Assembly (NCBI RefSeq): GCF_043641665.1
Contig: NC_092180.1
Span: 27,306,891 to 27,370,890, forward strand
From: Enoplosus armatus
Lineage: Eukaryota; Chordata; Actinopteri; Centrarchiformes; Enoplosidae
Length of the DNA: 64,000 nucleotides
Direction of reading: 5' to 3'
This document shows positions 12,939 to 25,300 of the stretch, in pieces. Every line of letters starts with the position of its first letter. Position 1 is the first letter of the stretch. Under the pieces are notes generated by a model. That model saw only the letters and a program-made list of their open reading frames with translations, searched no databases and was not told the origin of the DNA. The translations under genes and the position numbers were made by a program.

Positions 12939-15900
12939 CAAACAATAACGAAGCAGAAACAAACAAATAATAGTGAAGCAAAATTCATCATTTGCAGTTT
13001 ACAGCATGTTTTAGCCTGGATCAGTTTTTTTTTTTTTTTTGCGATCAGTCTTTTGGATGTCAAGTTTTGTATTTCAAGTTCTTATATAATCCAGTCAATG
13101 ACAAGAGTAACACAGTTCTCCAAGTCTGTTGGCGGGACAAATCCAATGAAGACACGATCCAAGATGTAAAAGAGAATTCACACGGACAAAGACACCAAAG
13201 AGACGGAAAACATTTTCGTGCCATTTAACAAATTATTTAAGTTGTAAAATAAACAGAAATGGAATCCGTTCATTTAATCAGCTTGATTTGAAAAGTGGCT
13301 TCCCTCAATTGATAACAGTGAAAACCCTTCCTGCATCCACACTAACAGAAAACAAAAAGCAATGCTCGTCATTTCTCACATACATTACTAAAGGTGCAGG
13401 CGCCACCATTCATCTCTCCTTTAGTGCAGCGCAGCGTTTTTAGGCTCCATTTTTCCCACGCTACCATTCAGTCCGACTTAATGGATGCACATTGTACTCG
13501 TGCATTTTCTGATCCCACATTCATTCACACAATCACTGCAGGTCACTGGCCCCCCATCTGCAGACAATCCCCTGGTGTCTCACGCAGAGACATTAGCACC
13601 GAGCTGAGGGAGACGGATGGGTGAGGCAACGTGGCCGCAGCTGCAGTCGCACAGGTTCCTCTGTGTAGCAAAGGGGATGTCGTCAGAGCAACAAGTTCTG
13701 GGAAAAAGGCAGAACATTTGGAATTTGATTCCGGGGCCAAAATAAAACGGCTACTGAGGCAGATGGGGGCGGCTGTGGCTGAGGAGCAAAAGCGGGTCGT
13801 CCGCTGATCACAGTGTTGGCGGTTTGATCCCCAGCTCCTCCTGTCCACGCGTTACAAAGGGTCCTTAGGCCTGACACTGAACCCCAAATCGCTCCTGACG
13901 GTCAGGCCAGCTGGCCGCCGTGCCATGTCGTGTGAACGGTTGAAAGTATAAAGCAGCATGTGACTTACAGTCAGGCCGTGATTTGGTTTGATGTTGTAGT
14001 CGTTTGTATTTTAGGTCTGAGTTTTCTGTTTTTGCGGGTTATTTTAGAGACGAGACTTTGGTGCAATTATAGACACGTTTTAAAAAAAAAAAAAAGTGGT
14101 GAATGCTGCTGTTCTGTTGCATTTTACGGCACAAAGTGACATATAGAGGCAGTGTAATTGCAACAAAAGTCCATAGAAATACATCCGTTCTCGCGCTGCA
14201 CTAGGAGGTTTACTATGACAGCGGTTGTAACTTACATATCCTTTACCAATCGAAATTATTAGCAAGTTGGTTCCCTGCTTTCAGACAGAGGTATACAAAA
14301 GCAGGCTTCACATTTCTGACCGTCGCTGGTTCTGGCAGCTGAAATCACAACTGTGAAATCTGACAGTATACAGCTGACTTGTTTTGTAAACAGGGTTTGG
14401 GATATGCACTTAAAGGATGAGCTAAGTCGACCTCCTCATCAGTTGATGATCCACGTGGAAATAAAGAAGAATGAATGTTTTTGTACTGCCGAGTAGAGCT
14501 AGTTAGTCCTACTGTTATAAGCATGTAAGATCATTCTGACCTAACACGCTTCGTTTACATACTTGTTTTGTATAAAAAGTGTGTTTTCACTTATATCTTT
14601 ACAGGCAAAAAGGCTTAGTGTGTCGCTCAGGAAATATTAGTGGGTGCTGCTGGAGTGTAAGCTTCCCCAAATCCAATGAAGAGCAGAGCTGCTAGCGATA
14701 GACTTAACTTGAGAGGATGTGCTCGTCGTGAACAGGGCTTTTTTATTCATTTTTTTTTTTTTAAACATGACCCACAAAAGAATATGTGTAGTTAATGATG
14801 TGCTCCTAGGCCTTGTAAGTAACAATTATTACTGTAAGTAGCAATCTAGTTAGCCGGGCATGCTATTTACATTTTACATTTATTCATTTGGCAGACACTT
14901 TTGTCCATAGCTGTTTCTACAAATGAGGTACAATCCAAGCCACAGTAGATCAATAATAATACGAGAATGAGTGCAGCAGCTTACACTGGAGCAGATAAAC
15001 ACACTGTTTAATCCATTCTTTACACATTCGCTCTTGTGTTTTTGGTTTTGTAAAGGCTAGGAAAAAAACTCTTTGTAACTGTCTATCACTGAAATTCATT
15101 AGTCTCAGGAATTACCGGCACATCAGTGCTGCTGGTTGGGGAGAAACACCTTCAAAAAAAAATGGAATGACCTAGACGGCCTCTGTGCTCTGAAGTATCT
15201 GCACTCAAACGCATGGTTAGCAGATAGGAAACGGAGACAAGAGAATTGAAAGAAACAAAATGATGACCTATTTGACTTTGAGTCAAGATCTATGAGAGGC
15301 AACCTTCAAAGGGATCCCCGAGGCATACGGGAAGACACCAAAAATCTAGCTCTTAAAGCAGCGGCCCGGGTTGGATTCCAGTCCGGGCCCTTTGCTGCAT
15401 GTCCCCCCCCACTCGCTCTCCCGCCTTTCCTGTCTCTCTCAGTTGTCCCCGTCCCATAAAGAAAAAAAGAAAAAAAAAAAAACCCCATAGGGCCCTATTT
15501 TTTGTGGCAACGCAAAAACAACCAGGGCAAGCAGCGCTGTGACCGTTTGGCATTACCCTGACCTTGAAATTCGCTTTGCTAGGAGTGCACGGATGGAAGG
15601 AGAGGCGCAAACGGGTGGGAGGTTCATTCCAATGAGGCAGCGCAAAGCCAGTTGTTAGGTATTTTGGTGGAAAATGGGTCTTAAGACTTTGCACTGACGG
15701 CACAACGTCAACCTGCTGCCAGTCTGGGGATTTTACCAACAAGCGCAAACTAAATACTTGCAAATGAGCAGCAATGACAGACTTAGAAGGTGCTTAGAAT
15801 GTAAATAAACCCTTTTAATTACTCACTCTCCAAACAGGATAGCATAAAAAATGTTTATGCTGATGCTATGCCGTTAAACGCTGGTAAATCTGCGTTCACC

Positions 15901-18900
15901 TTCACATTTGTACGAGGGATTCGTACAGTATCTGTTGTCCCGGCAGCCATCTGAAGGCAGCATATGTTCATAAATCTGCAGCCTCTGATTTGAGTGAAGT
16001 GCTCGGTCGTCCAGCGCGTACATTAAATCACGTGCAAGTGAAACCAGGCTGCTAAAAAGGAACAACACACACACAAACACACACACCCCGACACACATCA
16101 GACTGATCGACTACAACTTTCTGCCTGTTTATGCTGGAGAGACGTTGGATTACAGCGGAAACACATGATTAGAAGAAAATGTATTCTTCACTCCACAGTG
16201 CCTTAAAGGTGTAGCGTGAATACCGCTTAATAAAGCCCCAAAATATGCAGCATAGGCCTAAAAACAAATTGGTACGAAGTAGAGGGATGACACTCAACTT
16301 GGGCTAACAGAAATAATCAAGATTTATACTGAGTAACAGAATTTAACTCGCATTAAGTTCAGCTCGGGGGGGGGGGCCACCCTTGCTACGGAGTTCTAAC
16401 TACTAAACACCAAAATGAATGAATAAATGCAGCCATGAATGAATGATGACTGAACAATTAATAAATGCATGAACGGAGCCATGAACAACAGACAATTCAT
16501 GCACGAAATGAGGACCATTTCATACCAGATGATGCCGTGAATGATTACCTTGGCGGGCTGTATCAACTTGCGTAAGCTAAGTGGATAAAACTTTAATATT
16601 GACCAGTGAAATCACCTTAATGCGCCGTTCAGCAGCTGAGAGGTTACCGGGAAGCGGAGTGAAAAGATGTTACAACTCCATATCGTGATTGTATTGAAGG
16701 GAGATCCTACTCCTGGCCCAACACAAAATTACTTCTAGTAATCTATGACAACTATCAACTCCACTGTCACAGGAAAAGTGAAGTTTCGCCTGGTGGTTGA
16801 GATGGCCAGGGGGAGAAGTCGCTGTGGAGGGGGAGTTTCTCGTGTAGGCCAGCTCTCGGGCATTCTCGGATGCTCTCAAAGCCACTTTGCGATTCTGACT
16901 GTATCGCAGTTGCATTGTATTGTATCAGCGGTTTCTCTCGGCGGGCGGCGGGATGATAACACGCGCAACCACTCGGCTGGGCGCGCAGGCTTCAAAGTTT
17001 CTTCAGTTCTAATTTTTGTTGCGTCAGAACGCAGACGTTGAGCAGGCTCCTTTCAGAAAGTTCTGCCTTTCAAAGTTGGCTGGACGGCCGGGCCTTCAGC
17101 AGGTTCCGCGCGGCTCGGGAGTTCCGGCAGGGCAGCTATCTTCTGGGCCCGTCCGCGTTGGGCAAATAGTCGGCCAACGAAAAAGGCCGAGCAAAGAGCA
17201 GATCAGAGGTCAAGGGAATAAGAAGAGGAGAGTGATCTTTGGGCGTCTTCTTGTTTTGCAGTCTTCTGCAAAAGGGGGCGGCAATGTCCACAGCGTGCAA
17301 CTTCACTCCCCCCCCCTCCCTACATCTGTTCTTAATTATTTTTTATGTTCTATTTTCATTTCAATGAATGAACGTAATGAAGTTTAGCACATATCTAATT
17401 CTTCCATATTCAATAGCGTGGCATTCTCTGCGGCACAACGACACCCAACACCTTAAATGAGGACAGTCATAGAGAGTGTTAACCCAGGTTTAAAGGGCAG
17501 GAATGGCAATTATATACAACAGCTGATTCACAAACATATATATATATATCATATATGTCTGTATATATGTAGATATATGAACAGCACATTAAACTCAACA
17601 CGTCAGTGTCAATACATGTCGTTGTTCCTTGTATCCCAGGGACGTGTCTTTGCTTTCTCCATCTGTCTCCTCCTTGAGGGAGGATGCAGGGCTAACGGAC
17701 GGACACACACCTGCACTCAGAGGGTCATTGAGATTGGGCATTCCGACTTACATTTTGTCTTACTGCAAGCTATCCTGTTTCATTAGCTACAAAACCAGAC
17801 ATCCCCTCTGGGCTTTATTTCTATTTCTATTTCTAATTCCCTCTGTACAGTATATTATATTTCTAATAAGTATATTTGTATAAGTATATTTGGTCATATT
17901 ATAGAGTGAAGCCTCCCTGTTTTCTGATCTGCTCCCGTTTTGTGTTTTGCCTCGTGCCATTTGCGCGCATTTGACTGCTGGGCCGTTTATAACCAACCGT
18001 GCAGACGTTAGCTCTAGGCTAGCTAGCGACGGAGGGAGTGTTTCTGTGCATCTCGTCAGAAACTCCGGTTCTTTCTGTCATGTCCCTCCGGTCTCTCCTT
18101 TTTCCTCTCGACTCTGAACGTTTCGGAGGCAAACTCATGAAGCCCCGGGATCCCGCTCAACTCGGACAAGTCTTCGCGTCAATTCCCGCCACCCTGTGCC
18201 AAAAATGCGTCTAATCGCATTTCTCCATTGGCTTCGTATGCAATCGCGCTGCCTGTAAAGTTCCCCCTCGCATCCTGTCTGAACACACAGTAATAACTCC
18301 CACTCCCCGCATGCTGCTAATTCGTTCTAATCAACATGACTCACTTGTGCGGCTGACACTGTAATTGCCATCTACTTACTTCAAAGTTGAAATTTTCCAT
18401 TTATTGTGTTTGTGTTATCTTGCAGCCCCTCTGGTAGTTTCCACACCTCTGTGTATATTTGACCGAGTGGTGCAGCCTACAGTACCTGTCTGGTCCTCTC
18501 CCGCAGGTCTTTATCTTCATAATGGGGGTGGTTGGTGAGAACTCTGCCTGTGCACAGCTTGATGCCCGCCAGCAGCTGCATGCTGCCTGCAAATACAGCC
18601 CGCTTAGGGGTCTTTGTGCTGTTGGACAGGGAGAGAAGAACACATCATTCACCGCTATAAACATATAGATTAAAAACGCTTTGTGAGTGAGTGTAAACAA
18701 GAGAGAGAGAGAAAAAAGAAAGAAAGATGTTCAACGGTTTGAAGAAGTTTGGAAGGTATTCACATGTGTATCCAGTCATCAAAGTTTGATTGAATTTTGC
18801 TTGAGTTTATTTTCTAGCTTCGCTATTCAGTGCGCATGCTTCGGCTTCCTGCACTTGCCGCAATAATTGGAACATATTGATGGCATTTAACAGTTTCTTT

Positions 18901-21900
18901 CAGTGATGCGCCTTCAAGGACAGCGGCTATCTACATCAGGACCAAATACTAAAGCATTCTTTGTGCAGACAAATTAAATCACACAGAGACGGCAAAAGCT
19001 ACTGCGGTGCAGAACGAATCTGCGGGCACAAGTTATATGACAACTAGGTGTGTATGTGTGTGCATGTTAACCTGTGTGTTGCTTATGAAGAAAACTTGAC
19101 CTTAGCTGCCCTCTATTATTATAACACATACGCACACACATCTCTTACCTGTAACGTTAACCTGGGGGTCATTTTTAACCTGAACCTATGCCTATCACAG
19201 GACAGGGATAGGCTTGACAAAGCTGACTGAATGACACTCAGGTTTTATATTGTCACCCCAAGACCCCAACATAGGATACTGAGACAGGGTTGGGTCACAA
19301 AGCCAGCAGTATAATCAAACACATACTGAACATGGGGGAGGACTGCTCCTGATTTGCCTGATGGGGAAATACTCAGGACTGAGTGCAAAAACAAAAAGTA
19401 GATCAATATATCTGCATGTGAACAGCCAGTCGTCCTGCAACTGTCGTGTTACCAAGGTGACTGGGTGACCAACATATTTGCTGCTCGGGGAAATCCAGCG
19501 GGGTTTCAGAGGATTTTACTGTCTGTGGAAGCAGCAGTGACACCTGCGTTACCCTGTTTCAGTGATAAACACAAGACGTCTACAGCCACGCTTAGATATG
19601 AATGCCTTGGTTTACAGTGTAGACGTCTTGGCCTTGCAGTTGAAGTGGGTCTTCTCCCTCTGCGAGTGTGCAAATTGAATCTCTTACTGCATCACAGGGT
19701 CCTGGATGCGGCCCGCAGGAAGGCGGGGGTTTGGGCGTCCAGCCCGGCCGAGAATGTCCAGCCCCACCCTCCAATACCATTTTAGGGTTACACTTCATGT
19801 TCTTCGATTAGGAGGAAGTGCTCTTTTGCCATGCTGCTGTAATCTAGCAGCCTCACTCAAATCTCTTGATGAGTGAGACAAGTTTTATTGCAGTGAAATG
19901 AATTGTTAATATTACTTTTTAGGCGGCTAAGTTGTTAGTTGTTCGAATATTTAACGGAACATGTTAAACGAATTAAACGTGAGCGGTATTCTACCTGGCA
20001 CTACTTGGCTACATGTCGAGAAACGATTTCCGACCCCTGGCCCACATCCGTTTGAAGTCGCGGATCTCTGTTTCCCAGTGTGTTCGTATGAGGGTGTGGT
20101 CCGAAACCGTGGGCACAGAGTGCTCATGAGAGATTCGACAGCAGGTCGCGGCTTTGTTATAATTTTGTTGGTTTGTGAGTGAACTCGGCTGCTACAAACA
20201 ACAACTTGGTGGAAATCCGCAGAAAAAGAAGGGGCAGGGGGTCCTCTAACAGGGAGCATGTTTTTATTTACCCACAGGCTATGCGGGAGGAAGGAGACGA
20301 GGGGAGCTGCGGGGGAACATCGCACTCGGTGCTCCTGCAGGCTTTTTGAATGAAAGGGGTTATGAATTGGCGGGTAAGCATTCCCCCCCCCCCCCCAATA
20401 AAATAAATGTTTAAAGTACGTATTGGTGTTGGTTCCTTCACCTTAATGCTGACTGAAAATATTGTGGAGTCAAACTTCTTTATCAAAATATGGCATATAC
20501 GCCATGTGCAATAATTAGTGCTGAGTTGTACTAAAACGTTCACTATTATATACCACTATAAAATAATGCAGCTTTTCAGCGTTTCTCAGTTGCTGTGGCA
20601 GGATCCCTCAAATGGAAGTCATTCTTTTCAAAGCACTGTCCGACCTGTGTCCAAATCAAAAAGGTCAAAATACAGCCGTGTTTATTTGACTCAATGCACT
20701 GATTAAGGTCACCAAAACAACAATTTTCTGACGAGCTATAACAAACATGTTTCAGAAGAGGGTACATTTTGGAATTCAATGCATCAGATATGAGATGAAA
20801 GCAGGACAATAGCATTCCCATAATTGTACAAACTTGGTGCATTTCAGCGTTTGTTGTTAATGTACAATTCTATAACAGCTCAAAGTGTTTGTGTTACACA
20901 GAAACCAGTGGATGTAGACTTTTTGTTGAAACTGGTGTTTGTGTGTCGATGAGCTTTACTGGATACTATTCTGATGTGGTGACTGCCCTCAGTGCTTTGA
21001 GAACTGTAATAGTGTTTCAGAAAATGTGTTTAAGCTGCAAACGAGTCATCTGGATGGTGACATTTTACTCTTTGTTCACCTGGAAGGAATAACGACGTGA
21101 AATACAAGTTCATTTGATTAGGTTTTGTCAGATATGATTCCAGATTGCACTTTAGTTTTATACATGACATTTGTATAAGTAAAAAAAAAAAAAAATGCTT
21201 GATTTTAAAACAGTGAATCAAATGTCACGTCATCCTGTTAACTGCTCAAAAGCTGTTATACTAGAATGACAACGCAGACCTCGCAAAATGCGTGCCAGGA
21301 CGGAATCCTACAGTCTGCAGGTGCCGTCAATGCAGCAAGTCAAATACACGGGTCATTTGCTAGCATGCGGAGTTCCCACTTGTTCCTGAACGCAGCACGG
21401 TTGACGGTGTTGGATGTGGACAGGGCTAGAGGTCCAGCCCCCGCCTTCCCGCGGGCCGCAGCCAGGACTTCAGGTCATGTTACGCAAGGCTGTGGGTCCA
21501 CATAAGGTGAACAGAAAGTTGGTTTCATGAAGTTCCTCGCGTGTCATCATCACATATTTTGTACTTTCACTTGTTCAATGCTACTGACTACATACACTTG
21601 GCTTCATATGATGTTGCTATGGAGATTGGTGATAACAACTGCAAAGGCTCTTTTAAGAGTCACGCCGGCATTTGCCCTCAGAACAGATTAACTTATCACC
21701 TGCAGTCATAAAAGGACTAAAACTACTCTGTGCCCTCTTCCCAACTTTGTTACATGTCTTTTGTGACTCGCAACTAATTCACGTTTAACTAAAAGCCCCC
21801 AACACAACCACGGTCCACCCACACATGTGTTTTACTTATTTGAATTCCTTATGAATTTGACTGATGGAGACTAAAGAGGAGAGAGGCAATGCAAAACGAT

Positions 21901-22252
21901 ATTTTCCAAAGCTGGAATTAATCAAGCACGAGGTTGTCTGCACATCTAAGTTTTTTATTTTTTTATTTTTTTATTTTACAAACATGTACACAGACAACCA
22001 GCATATCCATATACTAACTGAAAACATGTCAAACACACACACACACACACACGGCACTGAGTGGAGATGCTAATAATGAGAGCGAGGGAGTGATTGGGAG
22101 TGTTCTCACAAAACGTGCCAGGCCATAGATTTCCTATTGAAATCTCACTTCTGATTGAGAGGTGTGTAGTTCAATCAAGGACGTGTCTCTCACTCTCACT
22201 CTCACTCTGAAGTGCCTCTGGGTGAGTTAGAATGCAGAGGGAGACATGCACG

Positions 22253-22323
<71 letters not shown>

Positions 22324-25300
22324 ACAGAGATCACAGACACAGAGCTGCACTTTCCCCATTTGCGGATGAGGCCAAATGCTGCTAATTTAGACAATTTAAA
22401 ACGCGACAAGGAGCAGGATGACAGGAAGACAATTAAGGCAGCGGGGAGGCGAGTCAGAGAAAGCGCGAGCAGGGGATGTACTAAACGGTGAGGATGCGGT
22501 TTTCACAGAGGCAGCCGAAAAAGAAACGCATTTTAACTGAAGGAGTGGCGACCAGATGACTTGTGTCCCGAGAAATGGATACAGTCATTTGTTTTAATTA
22601 CACAGACAGATGGACGCGATGACACGCATCTACAAAACAAGTACGAGAAAGGGGGAAGAGAGTGAGGAGCCCTGTTTGCACTGGACTAGAATTATCTGGG
22701 GACCTCGTGCGAGTTAGGAGGCCTCACCGTTATCCAGACAGGACGATCGGTCGAGACAGCAAAATAACCTCTGTTGCTGGCGGCTTTTTAATGGCTGTCC
22801 TCTCTCAGTACGGGCGGGCGGCAGAAATAGCGTGATATTAAGCGGACCCCAAAAATCCGTTTGGAGGGCCAGCTAAAATGCTTTAGCTGCTGTTACAAGA
22901 GTTTAAACGGTGTCGCTACAGCAGTATTCAGCATATACGCGGTGAACATTACCTGAACTGGCAGTTATATTGAGAGAGTCAGCTTCAGCTGATGTTGGCT
23001 GAAAAGCCTGGTTGTATTCAGCGACCAGTGTTTTCGGTTAAACTAGTTCGCCACATAGTTCAACGAACCACCACTCATATTTTGGACTTGTCTGATAACC
23101 TTTCACTACATTTTGTCGAGGTTTAGACTCCGTATTGCTAACCTTAACCGAGTGCTCTCAGTTGTCTAAACCTAACCAGAGCTTATTCATAGAGCTGGCC
23201 GATCAGAAAGCGCTCATACCAGCCATTTTTGGAAAGGTCATAATGGTATTTTGGAAGGCACTAACAAGCAACCTATTTTCTTGTTTGAGAGTGAGGACTT
23301 GAGGTGGGGGATAAACAAAGTCAGTGTTTCACTCAAATGTGCTGACTTCTTCGTTTGAGACTGTGCCTCCTCTGAATGGGTCTCCACGCTGAGCAGCTAG
23401 ATGAGCCTCCTGAATCCGAAGCAAAACTGCTGTCACAGCTCTCATTAATAATTTTCACTGCAGCCTTCATAATTCTCAAGCACAGAGTGTACATCACGAC
23501 CCAGAAGAGGAGGGTTAGGGGGCAGGAGGAAGGTAGGGGGGAAAAAAAAGAAAAAGAAAAAAAGACATGGAATCCTACGAAATAAAAGTAAAAAAAAGAT
23601 CTGCTCAGACTACTGAGATGCAGATTCACACGGGACTGGTATCATCAGATGACCTCTGTATTTGCTGAAATATGTATGATGAGGGCCGTTTGGCGGGAGA
23701 AAAGTTTTTCTGTGCTGCTGATACTGTGACCGAGTACATCATCAAAATCAAACAAATCTTACGAATACTCTTCAGCTGCAACCTTCCAACTGAAACGTTC
23801 AAAATGCAACACAACCCTCCTCCTCCCGACTCCCATGTGCACTGTGAAATGTGACATGCGAGTGTAGCCTGCGGTGTAGTGTTTATGGACGGTGGTTATC
23901 TGCGAGCCCTGATAGTCTGAGAAGCATGTGTATTACACATGTGCCTGAGCTTAAGCTGCCCCTCTCCGTGCTGCACATGTAACACTTGCACTGCCTAGAA
24001 GCGCTTCACGCTCCGCATTGAGTTTGTAAGCTCTTGCTCATCATCATGTCTTCATCTTTCATGAGCCGTCACTGATTGACACCGCGCTGCGATTGCCAAC
24101 AAAGGTGAAGGTGTAGGTTGAGGCAGAAGCATGTGGGTTAGACAGAGGCGATATTGGTGACTTCAAAAACTGCAGACTCACAACTCTAAGTCAGAGTTGG
24201 AGGCAGTGGAACGACTAGGAATTGCTATTGATTTATTGACTGTCCATTTAAACAGAGTATCAGCCTACAGCTGAGCTGAGGAGGTGCTGCTGTTATCAAG
24301 TGGAAACTTGTGAATTATGGGTGTGCAAAAGACCAGATGAAACTTGAATGAATGAAACCGGTTGTTATCATGTTAGCCTGCAACTTAGTTCTTAAAACCC
24401 GTCAAGTCCAGGGCCACGAATGATAGCCCTGGGAATTATGATAAATCCCTCATCAAACTGCCTTAACGCACATATTGCTGCACTCATGAGGGCCTAGGAC
24501 GTGTATCACTAGCTCTTGTGAGGGCCTTCTTACCCCTAATCTAATCCTAATCTCATCTCTAAATCCATCATTTAAATTTACATCTTTATCCTTTCCTAAT
24601 CCTGACTTTAGATACTCTTTGCAGAAATACTAATTAGGGAAATTAGAGGGACTATTCCGAACTTTTTATTCTACATTGCAGCCTCGTTCCTACAGAAGTA
24701 CAACAAAGCAGATAACAAAACCCCTGCATCATTCCTTCTGATTTGAACAACGGGCCATACTGAATCCTTTTCTGAACATTTGCAACCTTTATTAGTCATA
24801 CATGATTCATACGTGCGGCACACCCCCTGCAGCTAGAATTATCACAATGAGTCCCTGACAGCTTTACATAAATAAGCAAGCCGGCCCAGATATATACCCT
24901 CCTCAATATGCACGTATCTATCCATGTATGATCTGCCCCTCATTATGCCACCGTTTGGGAATCTCCAGTGATCTTTCCATATAAAACTAAATTGCCTCTG
25001 CCTCAGTTAACTAGAGAATAAAATGTAACATGAATCCCCCTCCCCATCTTAACGTTTTCATCTGGAATGTAATTAGCGCAGCAGCAAGAAGCTTAGCACT
25101 CCGCCCCGCTCTCAGCCCCAACCAAGGTAACTCTAGGCAGCCCCTAATCCTCAGAGCCTAATGGGATTAGCTCCGGAGGGAAGGGAACCCATGTCACACA
25201 CACAAATACATTCAAAATCCCAACCTCTTCTCCCCTGTCTAGCTATACATCTCTCACTCCCTCTCTTTGTGCCAGTCCACAATCTGTCTAATAGGATTAG

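Larger units (their letters stand above)
9613..18485 (-). other. dpy19l3: dpy19l3 intron 17, 8.9 kb, repeat-rich
   Basis: The intron holds an interspersed repeat (10.18-10.83 kb), a LINE 3' tail (about 11.07-11.40 kb), a MITE-like repeat (11.60-11.74 kb), (GT)n at 11,876-11,908, (CA)n at 12,693-12,729 and 12,897-12,937, two tRNA-type SINEs (13.77 and 15.35 kb) and (CA)n at 16,067-16,085. GC- and CpG-rich patches of unknown nature lie at 16.75-17.30 and 18.0-18.25 kb. No other gene could be supported. Confidence 0.8.

Noticed and set aside
8937..12948. Frames made of His-Thr or Cys-Val repeats over CA/GT tracts
   Set aside because: They are translations of dinucleotide repeats, here and in all similar places in the window.
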